From positions 1 through 56,464 of the forward strand of contig JAJYOU010000015.1 of the NCBI GenBank assembly GCA_021795965.1: a DNA stretch of 56,464 nt. The letters are read 5' to 3'. The position numbers and the translations under genes were made by a program. Below, piece after piece: positions 35,182 to 43,868 of the stretch (its first letter is position 1; the number at the start of each line of letters is the position of its first letter). The notes below the pieces were generated by a model that saw only the letters and a program-made list of their open reading frames with translations, did not search any database and was not told the origin of the DNA. Source of the DNA: Chloroflexota bacterium (lineage in GTDB: Bacteria > Chloroflexota > Anaerolineae > Anaerolineales > Villigracilaceae).

Positions 35182-36531
35182 TCAATCCGAAATCTTTTGT
35201 TCAGAAGAATCTTCAGTGCCGATCCCAAGTGGTTTCCATTTATTTTCGTCCTTCAACCGGTGCTGGAGACCGCCCCGGTTGTGGAGCTCGTCAAAGCCTT
35301 CAGGCTTGATGAACATTTGCTCACCATCCAAAAGGGCAGTTATTCCTTTTTGACCCACCTCTGGGCGTTTGTTCTGGCAGGCATGGCAAGTTTTCGGATC
35401 GTGAGGTTTGTATTCGAGCGGCTCTTCGTAGGTGGTTATATAGCCTTCATAATTTCTCAGGATGATTTTGTGATCTGACATGCTGAGTTGATAATTTGGA
35501 TTGACCGGAATCTTTCCGCCGCCGCCAGGCGCATCCACGATGAACTGCGGAACGGCATAACCTGAAGTATGACCGCGCAACCCTTCAATGATTTCGACTC
35601 CCTTGGCAACCGGCGTACGGAAGTGCCCGGCACCCGGAACGAGGTCGCACTGGTAGAGATAATACGGACGAACCCTGATTCGGACCAATTTTTGAACCAG
35701 CTCACGCTGGATGTGGACGCAATCATTCACTCCAGCCAGTAAAACGGATTGGTTTCCAAGTTGTATTCCTGCCCGGGTCAGGCGATCAGTTGCCGCCTCA
35801 AGTTCAGCAGAGATTTCATTTGGAGTGTTGACATGAATGTTCATCCAGAGCGGATGGTATTTCCCGAGCATGTCACAAAGTTCAGGTGTGATGCGCTGAG
35901 GCAGAAACACCGGCACACGTGAACCAATTCGAATGATTTCCACGTGGGGAATTTCCCGCAAACGGGAGAGCAGTTCTTCCAGAATCTTGGGGGCTAAAAC
36001 CAAAGGATCTCCACCAGAAAGGAGTACATCGCGGATCTGTGGAGTCTTTTGAATATATTCCAACTGCATTTCGAATTCCTGGCGATTGAAGGTCTGTCCG
36101 GGATCACCAACGATGCGCGAGCGGGTGCAGTACCTGCAATAGGAGGCGCATTGGGTGGTAACCAACATTAACACGCGGTCAGGATAACGATGAACCAGAC
36201 CAGGGACAGGGGAATGGCGGTCTTCCGCCAGGGAATCCTCCATCATTGCTGTAAAGGAATTCAGTTCTTCGGCAGTGGGAATGATTTGTTTGCGAATCGG
36301 GTCTTCCGGATCATCCGGGTCGATCAGGGAAATAAAATAGGGTGTGACGTCCACGCGAAACAATCCACTGGAGTTGAGCGCTTTTCGTTCGCTTTCAGTG
36401 AGGGATATGACTTTGCTGATGTCTTCGACATGATTAAGACGATTGCTTAACTGCCAGCGCCAATCATTCCATTTTTCATCAGGAACATCCTGGTAAATGG
36501 CAGCGCGTTTTGATGTAAAAGCTTGCGGCAT
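35182..36531 (-). CDS. kamA: Lysine 2,3-aminomutase
   Basis: A radical-SAM, PLP-dependent enzyme converting L-lysine to L-beta-lysine. The Fe-S motif is CASYCRYC (Cys128, Cys132, Cys135). Residues that contact the lysine side chain in the clostridial enzyme (Asp293, Asp330) are kept here as Asp296 and Asp333, and the PLP lysine as Lys340 (PGGGGK), a constant +3 shift. Glutamate 2,3-aminomutases have Lys and Asn at those places, so lysine is the likely substrate. A C-terminal CHAC motif fits the zinc site. The ATG at 36531 follows GGAGG. Beta-lysine may be an osmolyte precursor or part of lysine fermentation; no ablB or kam genes are nearby. Confidence 0.9.
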   Translation of the reverse strand: MPQAFTSKRAAIYQDVPDEKWNDWRWQLSNRLNHVEDISKVISLTESERKALNSSGLFRVDVTPYFISLIDPDDPEDPIRKQIIPTAEELNSFTAMMEDSLAEDRHSPVPGLVHRYPDRVLMLVTTQCASYCRYCTRSRIVGDPGQTFNRQEFEMQLEYIQKTPQIRDVLLSGGDPLVLAPKILEELLSRLREIPHVEIIRIGSRVPVFLPQRITPELCDMLGKYHPLWMNIHVNTPNEISAELEAATDRLTRAGIQLGNQSVLLAGVNDCVHIQRELVQKLVRIRVRPYYLYQCDLVPGAGHFRTPVAKGVEIIEGLRGHTSGYAVPQFIVDAPGGGGKIPVNPNYQLSMSDHKIILRNYEGYITTYEEPLEYKPHDPKTCHACQNKRPEVGQKGITALLDGEQMFIKPEGFDELHNRGGLQHRLKDENKWKPLGIGTEDSSEQKISD

Positions 36532-36676
36532 GGAAACCTCCAAACAACCTGATTAACAAGCGAAAATAAATTATTGGTCTAACAGAATATTTTTAGCCAC
36601 CAGGTTAGAGGCACGGAGGGTCATGGTCGGGTCGAAAAAAGCCAGTGGAAAATTGATTTAAACACTCCATAATGGT

Positions 36677-36705
36677 ATTGTAAGAGGAATTAGGATGAGG
36701 GTCAA
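36677..36705 (-). promoter_or_regulatory. Putative kamA promoter
   Basis: On the minus strand TTGACC (36700-36705) and TACAAT (36677-36682) are 17 nt apart. The leader to the kamA start would be about 140 nt and holds no recognised riboswitch. The whole divergent spacer 36532-36884 (353 bp) contains no other gene. Confidence 0.6.
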
Positions 36706-36884
36706 TAATCAAGTTGTCATTGGTGATGTATTGATATTCTGTTGTAAGGAATAACTTTTAACCAGGGATTATCCAGGTTGGCAATCAAGGTAAAATGGAA
36801 TGGTTCACAGAAATTGGATAATTTTATCGGGCGCATAAATAAGCTCCCGGCTCCAGCCAAACGAAGCAATTGCACGGAGGTAAG

Positions 36885-37775
36885 ATGACCCTGGATGGCA
36901 CCCATCGAATGTGGGCTGATTTGTATGATCCTGGAATTACACCTGAATTAGCCGATTTTACTGTCATTGGTCTGCCTTTTGATGACCGTGCCAGTGCGCG
37001 CAAGGGCGCGGCAAAGGCACCAGAACGAATCCGATTCTGGTCCCACCATCTGACCCCTTACAGTGAAGATCGTACCCCGCTCAGTTCCCTGAGGATCTGT
37101 GACCTGGGAGATATTCAAATAAAAGACCCTTTGGTCGATTTTCCAGTCGTTTCCAGCCGGGTAGCCAACCTGAACAATATTCTGATTACATTGGGCGGGG
37201 ATCACTCTGTCAGCATTCCAATCTTCGAAGGGCAAAAAATCCGCACGGGAAAGGGGCGCCTGGGGGTGTTGTGGATTGATGCCCATCCCGACCTGTGCGA
37301 CGAATTTGATGGTTTACATTTTTCCCATGCCTGTGTCCTGCGCCGCGCGCTTGAATTCGGAATTGAGCCTCAGGACGTTTGCCTGGTTGGATTAAGATCC
37401 TGGGAAGAACAGGAACTTGATCTGATTGAAAATGGAGGGCTGCACGTTTTCACCGCGCTGGATGTGGATGAGCGCGGGATGAAGTCCATTGGCAGTGAGA
37501 TCAGGGGCATTCTGGCGAAGTGTGATGCTGTGCATGTCTCCTTTGATATTGATGCACTTGACCCTTCGTCTGCGCCGGGAACAGGCATCCCTGAATATGG
37601 CGGATTGAGCGTGCGCGATGTTTTGACATTATTCAAAGCGATTCGCGGCTTGCCATTTATTGGGCTGGATATGGTTGAGGTTGCGCCTGTGCTCGATCCT
37701 TCAGAGGCGAGCGTATTCGCAGCCCTAAAAATCATCATGGAATTCATCTCCCTGTCAAAAGGCAGGAAAAACTAA
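36885..37775 (+). CDS. Ureohydrolase (agmatinase/arginase family)
   Basis: A 296-residue binuclear-manganese hydrolase of the arginase/agmatinase/formiminoglutamase fold. All metal ligands are present: GGDHS, DAHPDLCD and SFDIDALDP. The segment after the second motif is FDGLHFSHACVLRRA, unlike the SHGTP loop of standard agmatinases, so the guanidino substrate is uncertain. The start at 36885 follows GGAGG (4-nt spacing); a TTG at 36870 overlaps that site. It is followed without a gap by an acetyltransferase gene. Confidence 0.85.
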   Translation: MTLDGTHRMWADLYDPGITPELADFTVIGLPFDDRASARKGAAKAPERIRFWSHHLTPYSEDRTPLSSLRICDLGDIQIKDPLVDFPVVSSRVANLNNILITLGGDHSVSIPIFEGQKIRTGKGRLGVLWIDAHPDLCDEFDGLHFSHACVLRRALEFGIEPQDVCLVGLRSWEEQELDLIENGGLHVFTALDVDERGMKSIGSEIRGILAKCDAVHVSFDIDALDPSSAPGTGIPEYGGLSVRDVLTLFKAIRGLPFIGLDMVEVAPVLDPSEASVFAALKIIMEFISLSKGRKN

Positions 37776-38243
37776 ATGGCAGGTCCACTAGAAATGCGCC
37801 TGGCAACCTTTGCGGATGTCCCTGAAATTGTGCGCATGTTGGCGGATGATGATCTTGGTAAAACGCGGGAAGATTACCGCTTGCCATTACCGGGCTGCTA
37901 TGAAGAAGCTTTTGACCTGATTCAAAAAGATCCGAATGTTGAGCTGGTGGTTGCTGTCCAGGCAGGTCAGGTCGTTGGCACCCTGCAGTTGATCTATATT
38001 CCATCTCTCAGCTACCAGGGAGGGTTGCGGGCTCAGGTGGAATCGGTGCGAGTGGAAGCCGGGCTGCGCAGCCAGGGAATTGGAACCAAAATGATGAATT
38101 GGGCGATGGAGAGGTCTAGGTTAAGAGGGGCGCGGCTCCTCCAGCTGACCACCGATCAATCGCGAAAGGCAGCCCATCGTTTTTATGAAAGACTTGGTTT
38201 TAAGGCATCTCATCTTGGGATGAAGATTAAATTGAAGCAGTAG
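37776..38243 (+). CDS. GNAT-family N-acetyltransferase
   Basis: A 155-residue GCN5-related acetyltransferase. Motif A is VEAGLRSQGIGTKMMNWAME (the RxxGxG/A pyrophosphate loop RSQGIG) and the C-terminal strand-helix is HRFYERLGFKASHLGMKIKL. The substrate is unknown; many of this type modify amines or amino acids. The ATG comes directly after the ureohydrolase stop, so the two are translationally linked and may act on related amine compounds, which is inference. Confidence 0.87.
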   Translation: MAGPLEMRLATFADVPEIVRMLADDDLGKTREDYRLPLPGCYEEAFDLIQKDPNVELVVAVQAGQVVGTLQLIYIPSLSYQGGLRAQVESVRVEAGLRSQGIGTKMMNWAMERSRLRGARLLQLTTDQSRKAAHRFYERLGFKASHLGMKIKLKQ

Positions 38244-38253
38244 GAGGAATTTT

Positions 38254-38550
38254 ATGACAAACCCAGTTGATCTCCCGGAAATAATCCACGATGAAACTTC
38301 CCAGCGATTTAAATTACAGATCGAAGGGAAAATGGCTGTGCTTGATTACACGGTGAGAAACGGTGTCATGGTATTCACTCATACCGAGGTCCCACAAGAA
38401 TTGGAAGGGCGGGGGTTGGCAGGCCGGCTGGCACGTGCCGGATTGGAATATGCAATTCAAAAAAAATACAAGATCCTGCCGCTTTGTTCGTTTGTTGCCG
38501 GATATATCCAGAGACATCCGGAATATGAGGAATGGGTCGTAAAGCGTTAA
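38254..38550 (+). CDS. Small GNAT-like acetyltransferase (YjdJ/GCN5 type 2)
   Basis: A 98-residue mini-GNAT of the YjdJ type. The coenzyme-A loop is ELEGRGLAGRLARAGLEYA, followed by LPLCSFVAGYIQRHPEYEEWV, which is diagnostic of this group. The substrate is unknown. AGGAGG lies 6 nt before the ATG. It is the last of the three-gene run beginning at 36885, with a 10-nt gap. Confidence 0.87.
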   Translation: MTNPVDLPEIIHDETSQRFKLQIEGKMAVLDYTVRNGVMVFTHTEVPQELEGRGLAGRLARAGLEYAIQKKYKILPLCSFVAGYIQRHPEYEEWVVKR

Positions 38551-38677
38551 TTTAATTCCGTGTAAATTGTTTTACTGAAGGACGTCTGAACGAGGTATTG
38601 GCATTGCTGCCTGGCACCAGTTTGAGGCAGAGCTGGCGGTGATTAGCGGAGGGCGGAAGAGGAAATATCTGCGGATA

Positions 38678-38719
38678 TTGACTCTTGAAAGGGGGAATGT
38701 TAAACTAATGTACGTTTAA
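38678..38719 (+). promoter_or_regulatory. Promoter and palindromic operator of the tungstate regulator gene
   Basis: TTGACT (38678-38683) and TAAACT (38701-38706) are 17 nt apart. The palindrome TTAAAC-N8-GTTTAA (38700-38705 and 38714-38719) covers the -10 box and expected start site, a natural place for a repressor to bind. The ArsR-like protein encoded 24 nt downstream is the obvious candidate. Confidence 0.6.
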
Positions 38720-38742
38720 GTTTTTCCTTAACCGTCGATGAC

Positions 38743-39717
38743 ATGGAAAAAATCGAGCCACTCTACGCGTTCGAACAAATCAAGGTATTGTCGGATTCCC
38801 GCCGATACCATATATTGCGCTTATTAATGGCTGAACAGGCTACACTGACACAAATTGGCGCAATCCTGAACGAGTCCCCGGCCTGGGTGCGGCATCATAT
38901 CAAGGTCCTTGAAGGCGTTGGCCTGGTGGAAATGAGCGAAATCCGTGTGACAGGCGGTATCACGGAAAAATTTTACAAAGCTCACGCATCAGCCTTGCTC
39001 CTTCAACAATTAATCCTGCCACAAAATGAAAAACCGGTCATTATATTTTCCGGCAGCCACGATACTGCCATCGAGCATATCGCTAGCGATCTTTCCCGCC
39101 ATTTATCCATCCTGACCCTGCCGGTGGGCTCATTAGACGGGCTGGTCAATTTACGCCAGGGATTGTGTCACGTGGCGGGAGCTCATTTACTGGACCCTGG
39201 TGGCGAATACAATCTTCCATATGTCCGGCATTTCTTTCCAGACCGGGTTGTTGACCTGGTTACCCTGGCAAACCGGACACAGGGTTTGATCCTGAGCCCC
39301 GGGAATCCCCTGGGGATCAAATCTCTGACTGATCTCGTGCGAGGTGATGTTCAATTTATAAATCGAAATCTAGGTTCGGGGACGCGTTTGTGGCTGGACA
39401 GGGAATTATCGCGCCTGAACCTGCCCGTCGACCAGGTGCGAGGATATGAAAATTTTGTATCCACGCATACTGAAGCCGCCCGGGAAGTATTAAAAGGGCA
39501 GGTGGATGCAGCAATTGGCATCCAGGCGGCAGCCTGGGAAGCCCAGTTGGATTTTATCCCTCTCTTTGAGGAAAGATATGATCTGATTTATCCGGATGAG
39601 CAAATTCCCTTGATCAGTCCTTTACTGGATCATTTACAGACCGCTTCATTTCGCCGCCAGTTGAACGCCCTGACGGGTTACAACACCACACACAGCGGTG
39701 AAAAAGTCCCTCAATAG
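38743..39717 (+). CDS. ArsR-type HTH regulator fused to a periplasmic-binding-protein-like sensor
   Basis: A 324-residue one-protein sensor-regulator. Residues about 7-80 are an ArsR-like winged helix (IKVLSDSRRYHILRLLM, LNESPAWVRHHIKVLEGVGLVE). From about 97 on it is a PBP-like domain of the COG1910 group (GSHDTAIEHIAS, LRQGLCHVAGAHLLDPGGEYN, LGSGTRLWLDREL, HTEAAREVLKGQVDAAIGI), the same ligand domain found fused to ModE-like regulators. It lies just upstream of tupABC, so tungstate or molybdate is the likely ligand. It probably controls its own operon through the palindrome at 38700-38719. Confidence 0.85.
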   Translation: MEKIEPLYAFEQIKVLSDSRRYHILRLLMAEQATLTQIGAILNESPAWVRHHIKVLEGVGLVEMSEIRVTGGITEKFYKAHASALLLQQLILPQNEKPVIIFSGSHDTAIEHIASDLSRHLSILTLPVGSLDGLVNLRQGLCHVAGAHLLDPGGEYNLPYVRHFFPDRVVDLVTLANRTQGLILSPGNPLGIKSLTDLVRGDVQFINRNLGSGTRLWLDRELSRLNLPVDQVRGYENFVSTHTEAAREVLKGQVDAAIGIQAAAWEAQLDFIPLFEERYDLIYPDEQIPLISPLLDHLQTASFRRQLNALTGYNTTHSGEKVPQ

Positions 39718-39768
39718 GACGGGTTCACAAGCTGTTCGAGAAATACATCAAAATTAATGGGAGAAAAG

Positions 39769-40734
39769 ATGAAAATTACACGTAGCATTCTAATCAGCCT
39801 GACATTAATCCTGGCGTTCGCTTTAGCCGCATGCGGCAGTGCGTTAACCGCACAGCCAGGTGCCGCGCCTAGCGCGATTCCGGCGACAGTTGCAGCTGCT
39901 GAACCAACCGCGACAACCGCCGCGGCAGCCGGTCCGGCTAATTCTGATTTGATTATGGCAACCACGACTTCCACCCAGGATTCGGGTCTGCTGGACGTGC
40001 TGATTCCACTCTTCGAAAAACAATCCGGTTATATTGTCAAAACAATTGCTGTAGGTTCTGGGGCGGCCATTCAAATGGGACAGGAAGGCAACGCCGATGT
40101 CCTGCTGGTCCATTCGCCAGCCGCAGAAAAGAAATTCATGAGCGCCGGATGGGGGAAAGAGCGCGCTCTGATCATGCACAATGATTTCATTGTCGTGGGT
40201 CCCTCCAGTGATCCCGCGGGAATCAAAGGCAAGAGTGCCGCAGAAGCTTTTCAGGCAATTGCAAAAGCCGGAGATGCGGATTCCAGCAAAGTTTTATTTA
40301 TTGCACGTGCAGATAAGTCTGGAACCAGCGTCAAGGAATTGGATCTCTGGAAAAAAGCTGGGATTGATCCTGCCACCACCAAGCCTGGCTGGTACATTGA
40401 AACAGGTCAGGGGATGGGCGCTTCGCTAATCATCGCCTCTGAAAAAGGCGGGTACACGCTCACTGATCGGGCAACATACCTGGCGAATAAAGATAAATTG
40501 CAGCTCGATATTCTTTTGGAAGGTGATAACTCCCTACTCAACGTTTATCATGTGATCACGGTTGATCCTGCCAAATGGCCAAAAGTTAATTATGCCGGAG
40601 CTTTGACATTCCTGAAGTTTATGACCGATCCGGCAACCCAGGATGTGATCGGAAAATTTGGCGTAGAAAAATTTGGGCAAAATTTATTCTTCCCCGACGC
40701 AACCAAAACAGATGCTGACCTGGGTCTTAATTAA
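39769..40734 (+). CDS. tupA: Tungstate ABC transporter substrate-binding lipoprotein
   Basis: A 321-residue lipoprotein: signal sequence with lipobox LAAC (Cys22), an Ala/Thr/Pro linker, then the TupA domain beginning LIMATTTSTQDSGLLDVLIP, whose TTTSTQ motif binds the oxyanion. Other landmarks are VGSGAAIQMGQEGNADVLLVH, ARADKSGTSVKELDLW and YTLTDRATYL. TupA captures tungstate with high affinity for tungsten enzymes such as aldehyde oxidoreductases. The ATG at 39769 follows GGGAGA; an in-frame ATG at 39757 is less likely. It stands between its regulator and the permease. Confidence 0.92.
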   Translation: MKITRSILISLTLILAFALAACGSALTAQPGAAPSAIPATVAAAEPTATTAAAAGPANSDLIMATTTSTQDSGLLDVLIPLFEKQSGYIVKTIAVGSGAAIQMGQEGNADVLLVHSPAAEKKFMSAGWGKERALIMHNDFIVVGPSSDPAGIKGKSAAEAFQAIAKAGDADSSKVLFIARADKSGTSVKELDLWKKAGIDPATTKPGWYIETGQGMGASLIIASEKGGYTLTDRATYLANKDKLQLDILLEGDNSLLNVYHVITVDPAKWPKVNYAGALTFLKFMTDPATQDVIGKFGVEKFGQNLFFPDATKTDADLGLN

Positions 40735-40797
40735 ATGGTTTACCAATTGCCGGATCGCCATGGGTTGACTGGGTAAAGGCAAATCGTTTCGATCATG

Positions 40798-40838
40798 GGC
40801 GAGGACGGTTCCTGAAGGAGGGTAATCCTCGCCCGGTT
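40798..40838 (+). terminator. Intercistronic hairpin between tupA and tupB
   Basis: The stem GGGCGAGGA / TCCTCGCCC encloses a 20-nt loop with a smaller inner pairing and is followed by GGTTTT. It is probably a leaky terminator or mRNA-stabilising hairpin that keeps the binding protein in excess of the membrane parts. Confidence 0.65.
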
Positions 40839-40853
40839 TTATCCAATTCTGAG

Positions 40854-41531
40854 ATGACCACTTTTTTTCAATCAGTTTTAAGCAACCAAGATTTTTGGGA
40901 AATTACGCTGCTATCCATGAAAGTCTCAGGAATAGCAACCTTTATTAGCGTATTGATTGGACTCCCTTTTGGAACATTACTGGCGCTCGGAAAATTTCCA
41001 GGCCGGTCATTATTTTTGTCGATGATTAATACCGGGATGGCATTACCCCCGGTTGTGGTTGGTCTGGCGGTGGCAATGGTGCTTTGGCGCTCCGGTCCGC
41101 TGGGAGATCTCCATATCATATATACTCCAATGGCAATCATCATTGCCCAATTGGTGATTGCCACCCCCGTCGTGACTGGCCTGGCAGCTGCTTCATTGCA
41201 GCAGCTTGAACCCCGCTTGCAGTTCCAATTGCTTGCTCTGGGTGCATCTATTCCTCAAATGATCATCACACTCTGGTGGGAAGCCAGGCTTCCACTTCTT
41301 GCAGCTTTGATGGCAGGGTTTGGTTCGGTCATCTCGGAAGTGGGTGCTTCCATGATGGTAGGTGGCAACATCCAAGGTCAAACCCGTGTTCTGACCACCG
41401 CAATCGTTCTGGAAACCAACAAAGGGGAATTTGGGCAGGCAATGATATTAGGGACCTTCTTGCTGTTGATCACCCTGATGATCAATTTTGCATTGACCTG
41501 GATTCAGCAGAGGGGGGCGAAGCAGCGATGA
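40854..41531 (+). CDS. tupB: Tungstate ABC transporter permease
   Basis: A 225-residue membrane protein with about five or six helices of the ModB/TupB permease type. The ATPase-contact loop is QLLALGASIPQMIITLWWEARLP (EAA-like motif ALGAS...) and GSVISEVGASMMVGGNIQGQTR is characteristic of TupB. It forms a homodimer in the membrane that passes tungstate from TupA. Its stop overlaps the tupC start by 4 nt (ATGA). Confidence 0.92.
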   Translation: MTTFFQSVLSNQDFWEITLLSMKVSGIATFISVLIGLPFGTLLALGKFPGRSLFLSMINTGMALPPVVVGLAVAMVLWRSGPLGDLHIIYTPMAIIIAQLVIATPVVTGLAAASLQQLEPRLQFQLLALGASIPQMIITLWWEARLPLLAALMAGFGSVISEVGASMMVGGNIQGQTRVLTTAIVLETNKGEFGQAMILGTFLLLITLMINFALTWIQQRGAKQR

Positions 41532-42271
41532 GCACTTTGCTGGAAATTCGAGATTTGGTTGTTAACCGGGACCAGCGGCAGGTAATGAAAGTTGATTATT
41601 TAACCGTGGAAAAAGGGAAAGTGTTGGCGCTGGTAGGTCCGAACGGGGTGGGAAAAAGCAGCTTCCTTTTGGTTTTAGCGCGATTATTGAAACCCGAGAG
41701 CGGAAATATTTTATGGAACGGGAAATCGGTAATGGAGCAGAATGTCCTTGAATATCGTCGCAAACTGGCGCTGGTGCTGCAGGAGCCACTGCTGCTGGAT
41801 TTGAACGTGTTCGAAAATGTCGCCATTGGACTTCGCTATCGCGGGATGGGGTCCCGCGAAATCAATGAAAAGGTGTCCTACTGGCTAAAACGCCTCGGGT
41901 TGGATTCGCTGCGTGAACGCCGTGGCTCAAAACTTTCAGGGGGAGAATCTCAAAGAGTGAGCCTGGCGCGTGCTTTTGTCTTGTCCCCAGAATTACTCCT
42001 GCTTGATGAGCCTTTCAGCGCCCTGGATGCTCCAACCCGCCTGCGGCTTCTGGATGACCTTGGTTCAATACTGCGAGAAACAGAAACGACCTCCATTTTT
42101 GTCACTCACGATTTGAAAGAAGCCGTCCGGTTCGCGGACCAGGTGGCAGTCATGATCGATGGTCAGATTGCCCAGGTTGGTCTGCCCGAGGAGGTTTTTG
42201 CCAACCCGCAAAACCGGGGCGTGGCGGGCTTTATCGGGATGGATTTTACAGACAGCCAGGAATTTAAATAA
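41528..42271 (+). CDS. tupC: Tungstate ABC transporter ATP-binding protein
   Basis: A 247-residue ABC ATPase: Walker A GPNGVGKSS (residues 37-45), signature LSGGESQRVSLARA, Walker B LLLLDEPFSALD and the H-loop VTHD. The start at 41528 overlaps the tupB stop; a longer in-frame extension into tupB is rejected because of that coupling and because the ABC fold begins at MSTLLEIRDL. It has no C-terminal regulatory domain of the ModC kind, in line with tungstate transporters. Confidence 0.92.
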   Translation: MSTLLEIRDLVVNRDQRQVMKVDYLTVEKGKVLALVGPNGVGKSSFLLVLARLLKPESGNILWNGKSVMEQNVLEYRRKLALVLQEPLLLDLNVFENVAIGLRYRGMGSREINEKVSYWLKRLGLDSLRERRGSKLSGGESQRVSLARAFVLSPELLLLDEPFSALDAPTRLRLLDDLGSILRETETTSIFVTHDLKEAVRFADQVAVMIDGQIAQVGLPEEVFANPQNRGVAGFIGMDFTDSQEFK

Positions 42272-42800
42272 CAATTTATTTGTTCGTGAATTATGAACCC
42301 TGAACGCGTTAATTCGTTAAATCGGCCCAGCCCTGACACGATACCACGATTAAAAATCTCGAAGAACTGAACCTAAAGGCGATTCGGATTCAGGGCAGTC
42401 TGGTTTTACCGACCTGGCACAATTCGCTTGAAGGATGGATCGTTGGAGATCTGCTAATAAAAAGATTGCATTCTTCCGTGACGAGTCCCGTTTGGATTTC
42501 CCAGAAACCATTTTGAACGATCCAGCTTGCCAGGTTTTTAACGATTCTAAAAAGCAATCAGCGCTGCCTTGTTCCCTAAATCATTAAAGGGTTAAATTAA
42601 TAAATCAGTTTTAATTAAATTAAATCATAAAAATATTCAAAATTAAATAGAATCCCCCTAGTTAAAAGCATTAATTTTCATGTGTTATGCCGTTGAGACA
42701 GAAGATTTCCGGACTGACTGAACTTTCCAAGTGACAATTCGACAACCTTAAATCTTTTATTCCGCTTATCGTGGTTGGATTAGGAAATGACAAGATATGG
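42272..42800. other. Gene-free convergent spacer
   Basis: About 530 bp between tupC and the metA terminator with no credible gene. The stretch near 42540-42660 is very AT-rich (runs of TTAATTAAA type). No hairpin that would end tupC is obvious, and no tRNA or repeat was found. Confidence 0.5.
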
Positions 42801-42844
42801 TAAAAATTCATCCATTCCCTGTTTAGCCAAGGAATGGATGAATT
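42801..42844 (-). terminator. Rho-independent terminator after metA
   Basis: A perfect 14-bp stem AATTCATCCATTCC / GGAATGGATGAATT (42805-42818 and 42831-42844) with a 12-nt loop. On the minus strand it runs into TTTTT about 60 nt after the metA stop. Confidence 0.82.
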
Positions 42845-42905
42845 ATCGTTAGCATTAAATCCTCGCGGGATTAATTTCACCAGCCTGGCTGTTTGAGCGC
42901 AACCA

Positions 42906-43847
42906 TTAAAAATCGTCGCGGGTTGCCCTTTCTGGGATCTGAAGTGGATCGTACGGTGTGACTTGATAAACGTAATAATTTAACCAATTTGCATAGAGCA
43001 AATTCGCATGGCTGCGCCAGCGAACTTCCGGGAATTTGGTGGGGTCATTGTTGGGAAAATAGTTGTTGGGGATGTTGATCGGCAACCCTTTGGAAATATC
43101 CCGGTCATATTCACCCTTGAGGGTCAGCGGATCATATTCAGAATGACCTGTGATAAAAAGCTGCCTTCCGTCACGGCTGCCAACAATGTAAACTCCAGCC
43201 TCGGCGGATTCAGAAAATATTTTTAATTCTGGCACCTTTTCGATATCCGCTCTGCGGATTTCAGTGTGGCGAGAATGAGGCGCCAGGAAAACATCATCAA
43301 ACCCACGCATTAATTTTTCTTTGGGTGCGAGATTGCGGTGTTCGAATACACCGAATTTCTTGGCAGGCAAATCATATTTGGGAATGTTGTAATGGTGGTA
43401 AAGACCGGCCTGTGCTCCCCAGCAGATAAAAAATGTCGATTCAACATTATCTTCTGCCCAGTCCATGATTTGGACCAGTTCAGGCCAATAGTCCACATCC
43501 TCAAACTTCATCTGTTCGATGGGAGCACCGGTGATGATTAATCCATCAAATTTCTGATGCCGAATTTCGTCGAAGACATAGTAATGATTAAGGAGATGTT
43601 CGGCGTCTGTATTCCTGGCTTCATGGGTGGCGGTATGGAGCAGAGTAACATCCACCTGCAGGGCAGAATTGCCCAGGAGGCGTAAAATCTGTGTTTCAGT
43701 CGAGATTTTTGTCGGCATCAGGTTCAGGATGGCAACCTGAAGTGGGCGAATATCTTGATGAAAGGCGCGATCCTCGCCCATTACAAACACATTTTCGGCT
43801 TCGAGGATGGCACGTGCGGGGAGGGTATTCGGGATTTTTACTGGCAT
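42906..43847 (-). CDS. metA: Homoserine O-acetyltransferase, MetA type
   Basis: Activates L-homoserine for methionine synthesis. The 313-residue protein aligns without gaps to E. coli MetA numbering: catalytic Cys142 (FICWGAQAG), His235 and Glu237 (GHSEYD) and Arg249. Position 111 is Glu (GAPIEQ), the residue that marks acetyl-CoA rather than succinyl-CoA users in this family. That agrees with the neighbouring O-acetylhomoserine sulfhydrylase. It starts 21 nt after metY and shares its riboswitch control. Confidence 0.93.
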   Translation of the reverse strand: MPVKIPNTLPARAILEAENVFVMGEDRAFHQDIRPLQVAILNLMPTKISTETQILRLLGNSALQVDVTLLHTATHEARNTDAEHLLNHYYVFDEIRHQKFDGLIITGAPIEQMKFEDVDYWPELVQIMDWAEDNVESTFFICWGAQAGLYHHYNIPKYDLPAKKFGVFEHRNLAPKEKLMRGFDDVFLAPHSRHTEIRRADIEKVPELKIFSESAEAGVYIVGSRDGRQLFITGHSEYDPLTLKGEYDRDISKGLPINIPNNYFPNNDPTKFPEVRWRSHANLLYANWLNYYVYQVTPYDPLQIPERATRDDF

Positions 43848-43868
43848 ATCATTCCTGGATGGATTTAC

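Noticed and set aside
35182-36531. Glutamate 2,3-aminomutase instead of lysine 2,3-aminomutase
   Set aside because: Asp296 and Asp333 match the lysine-binding pair; the glutamate enzyme has Lys and Asn there.
36532-36670. Possible lysine riboswitch in the long kamA leader
   Set aside because: The leader is about 140 nt, shorter than the lysine aptamer, and none of its conserved helices could be found.
42671-42880. 69-residue minus-strand open frame in the spacer after metA
   Set aside because: It spans the terminator hairpin of metA and has no ribosome site or recognisable motif.
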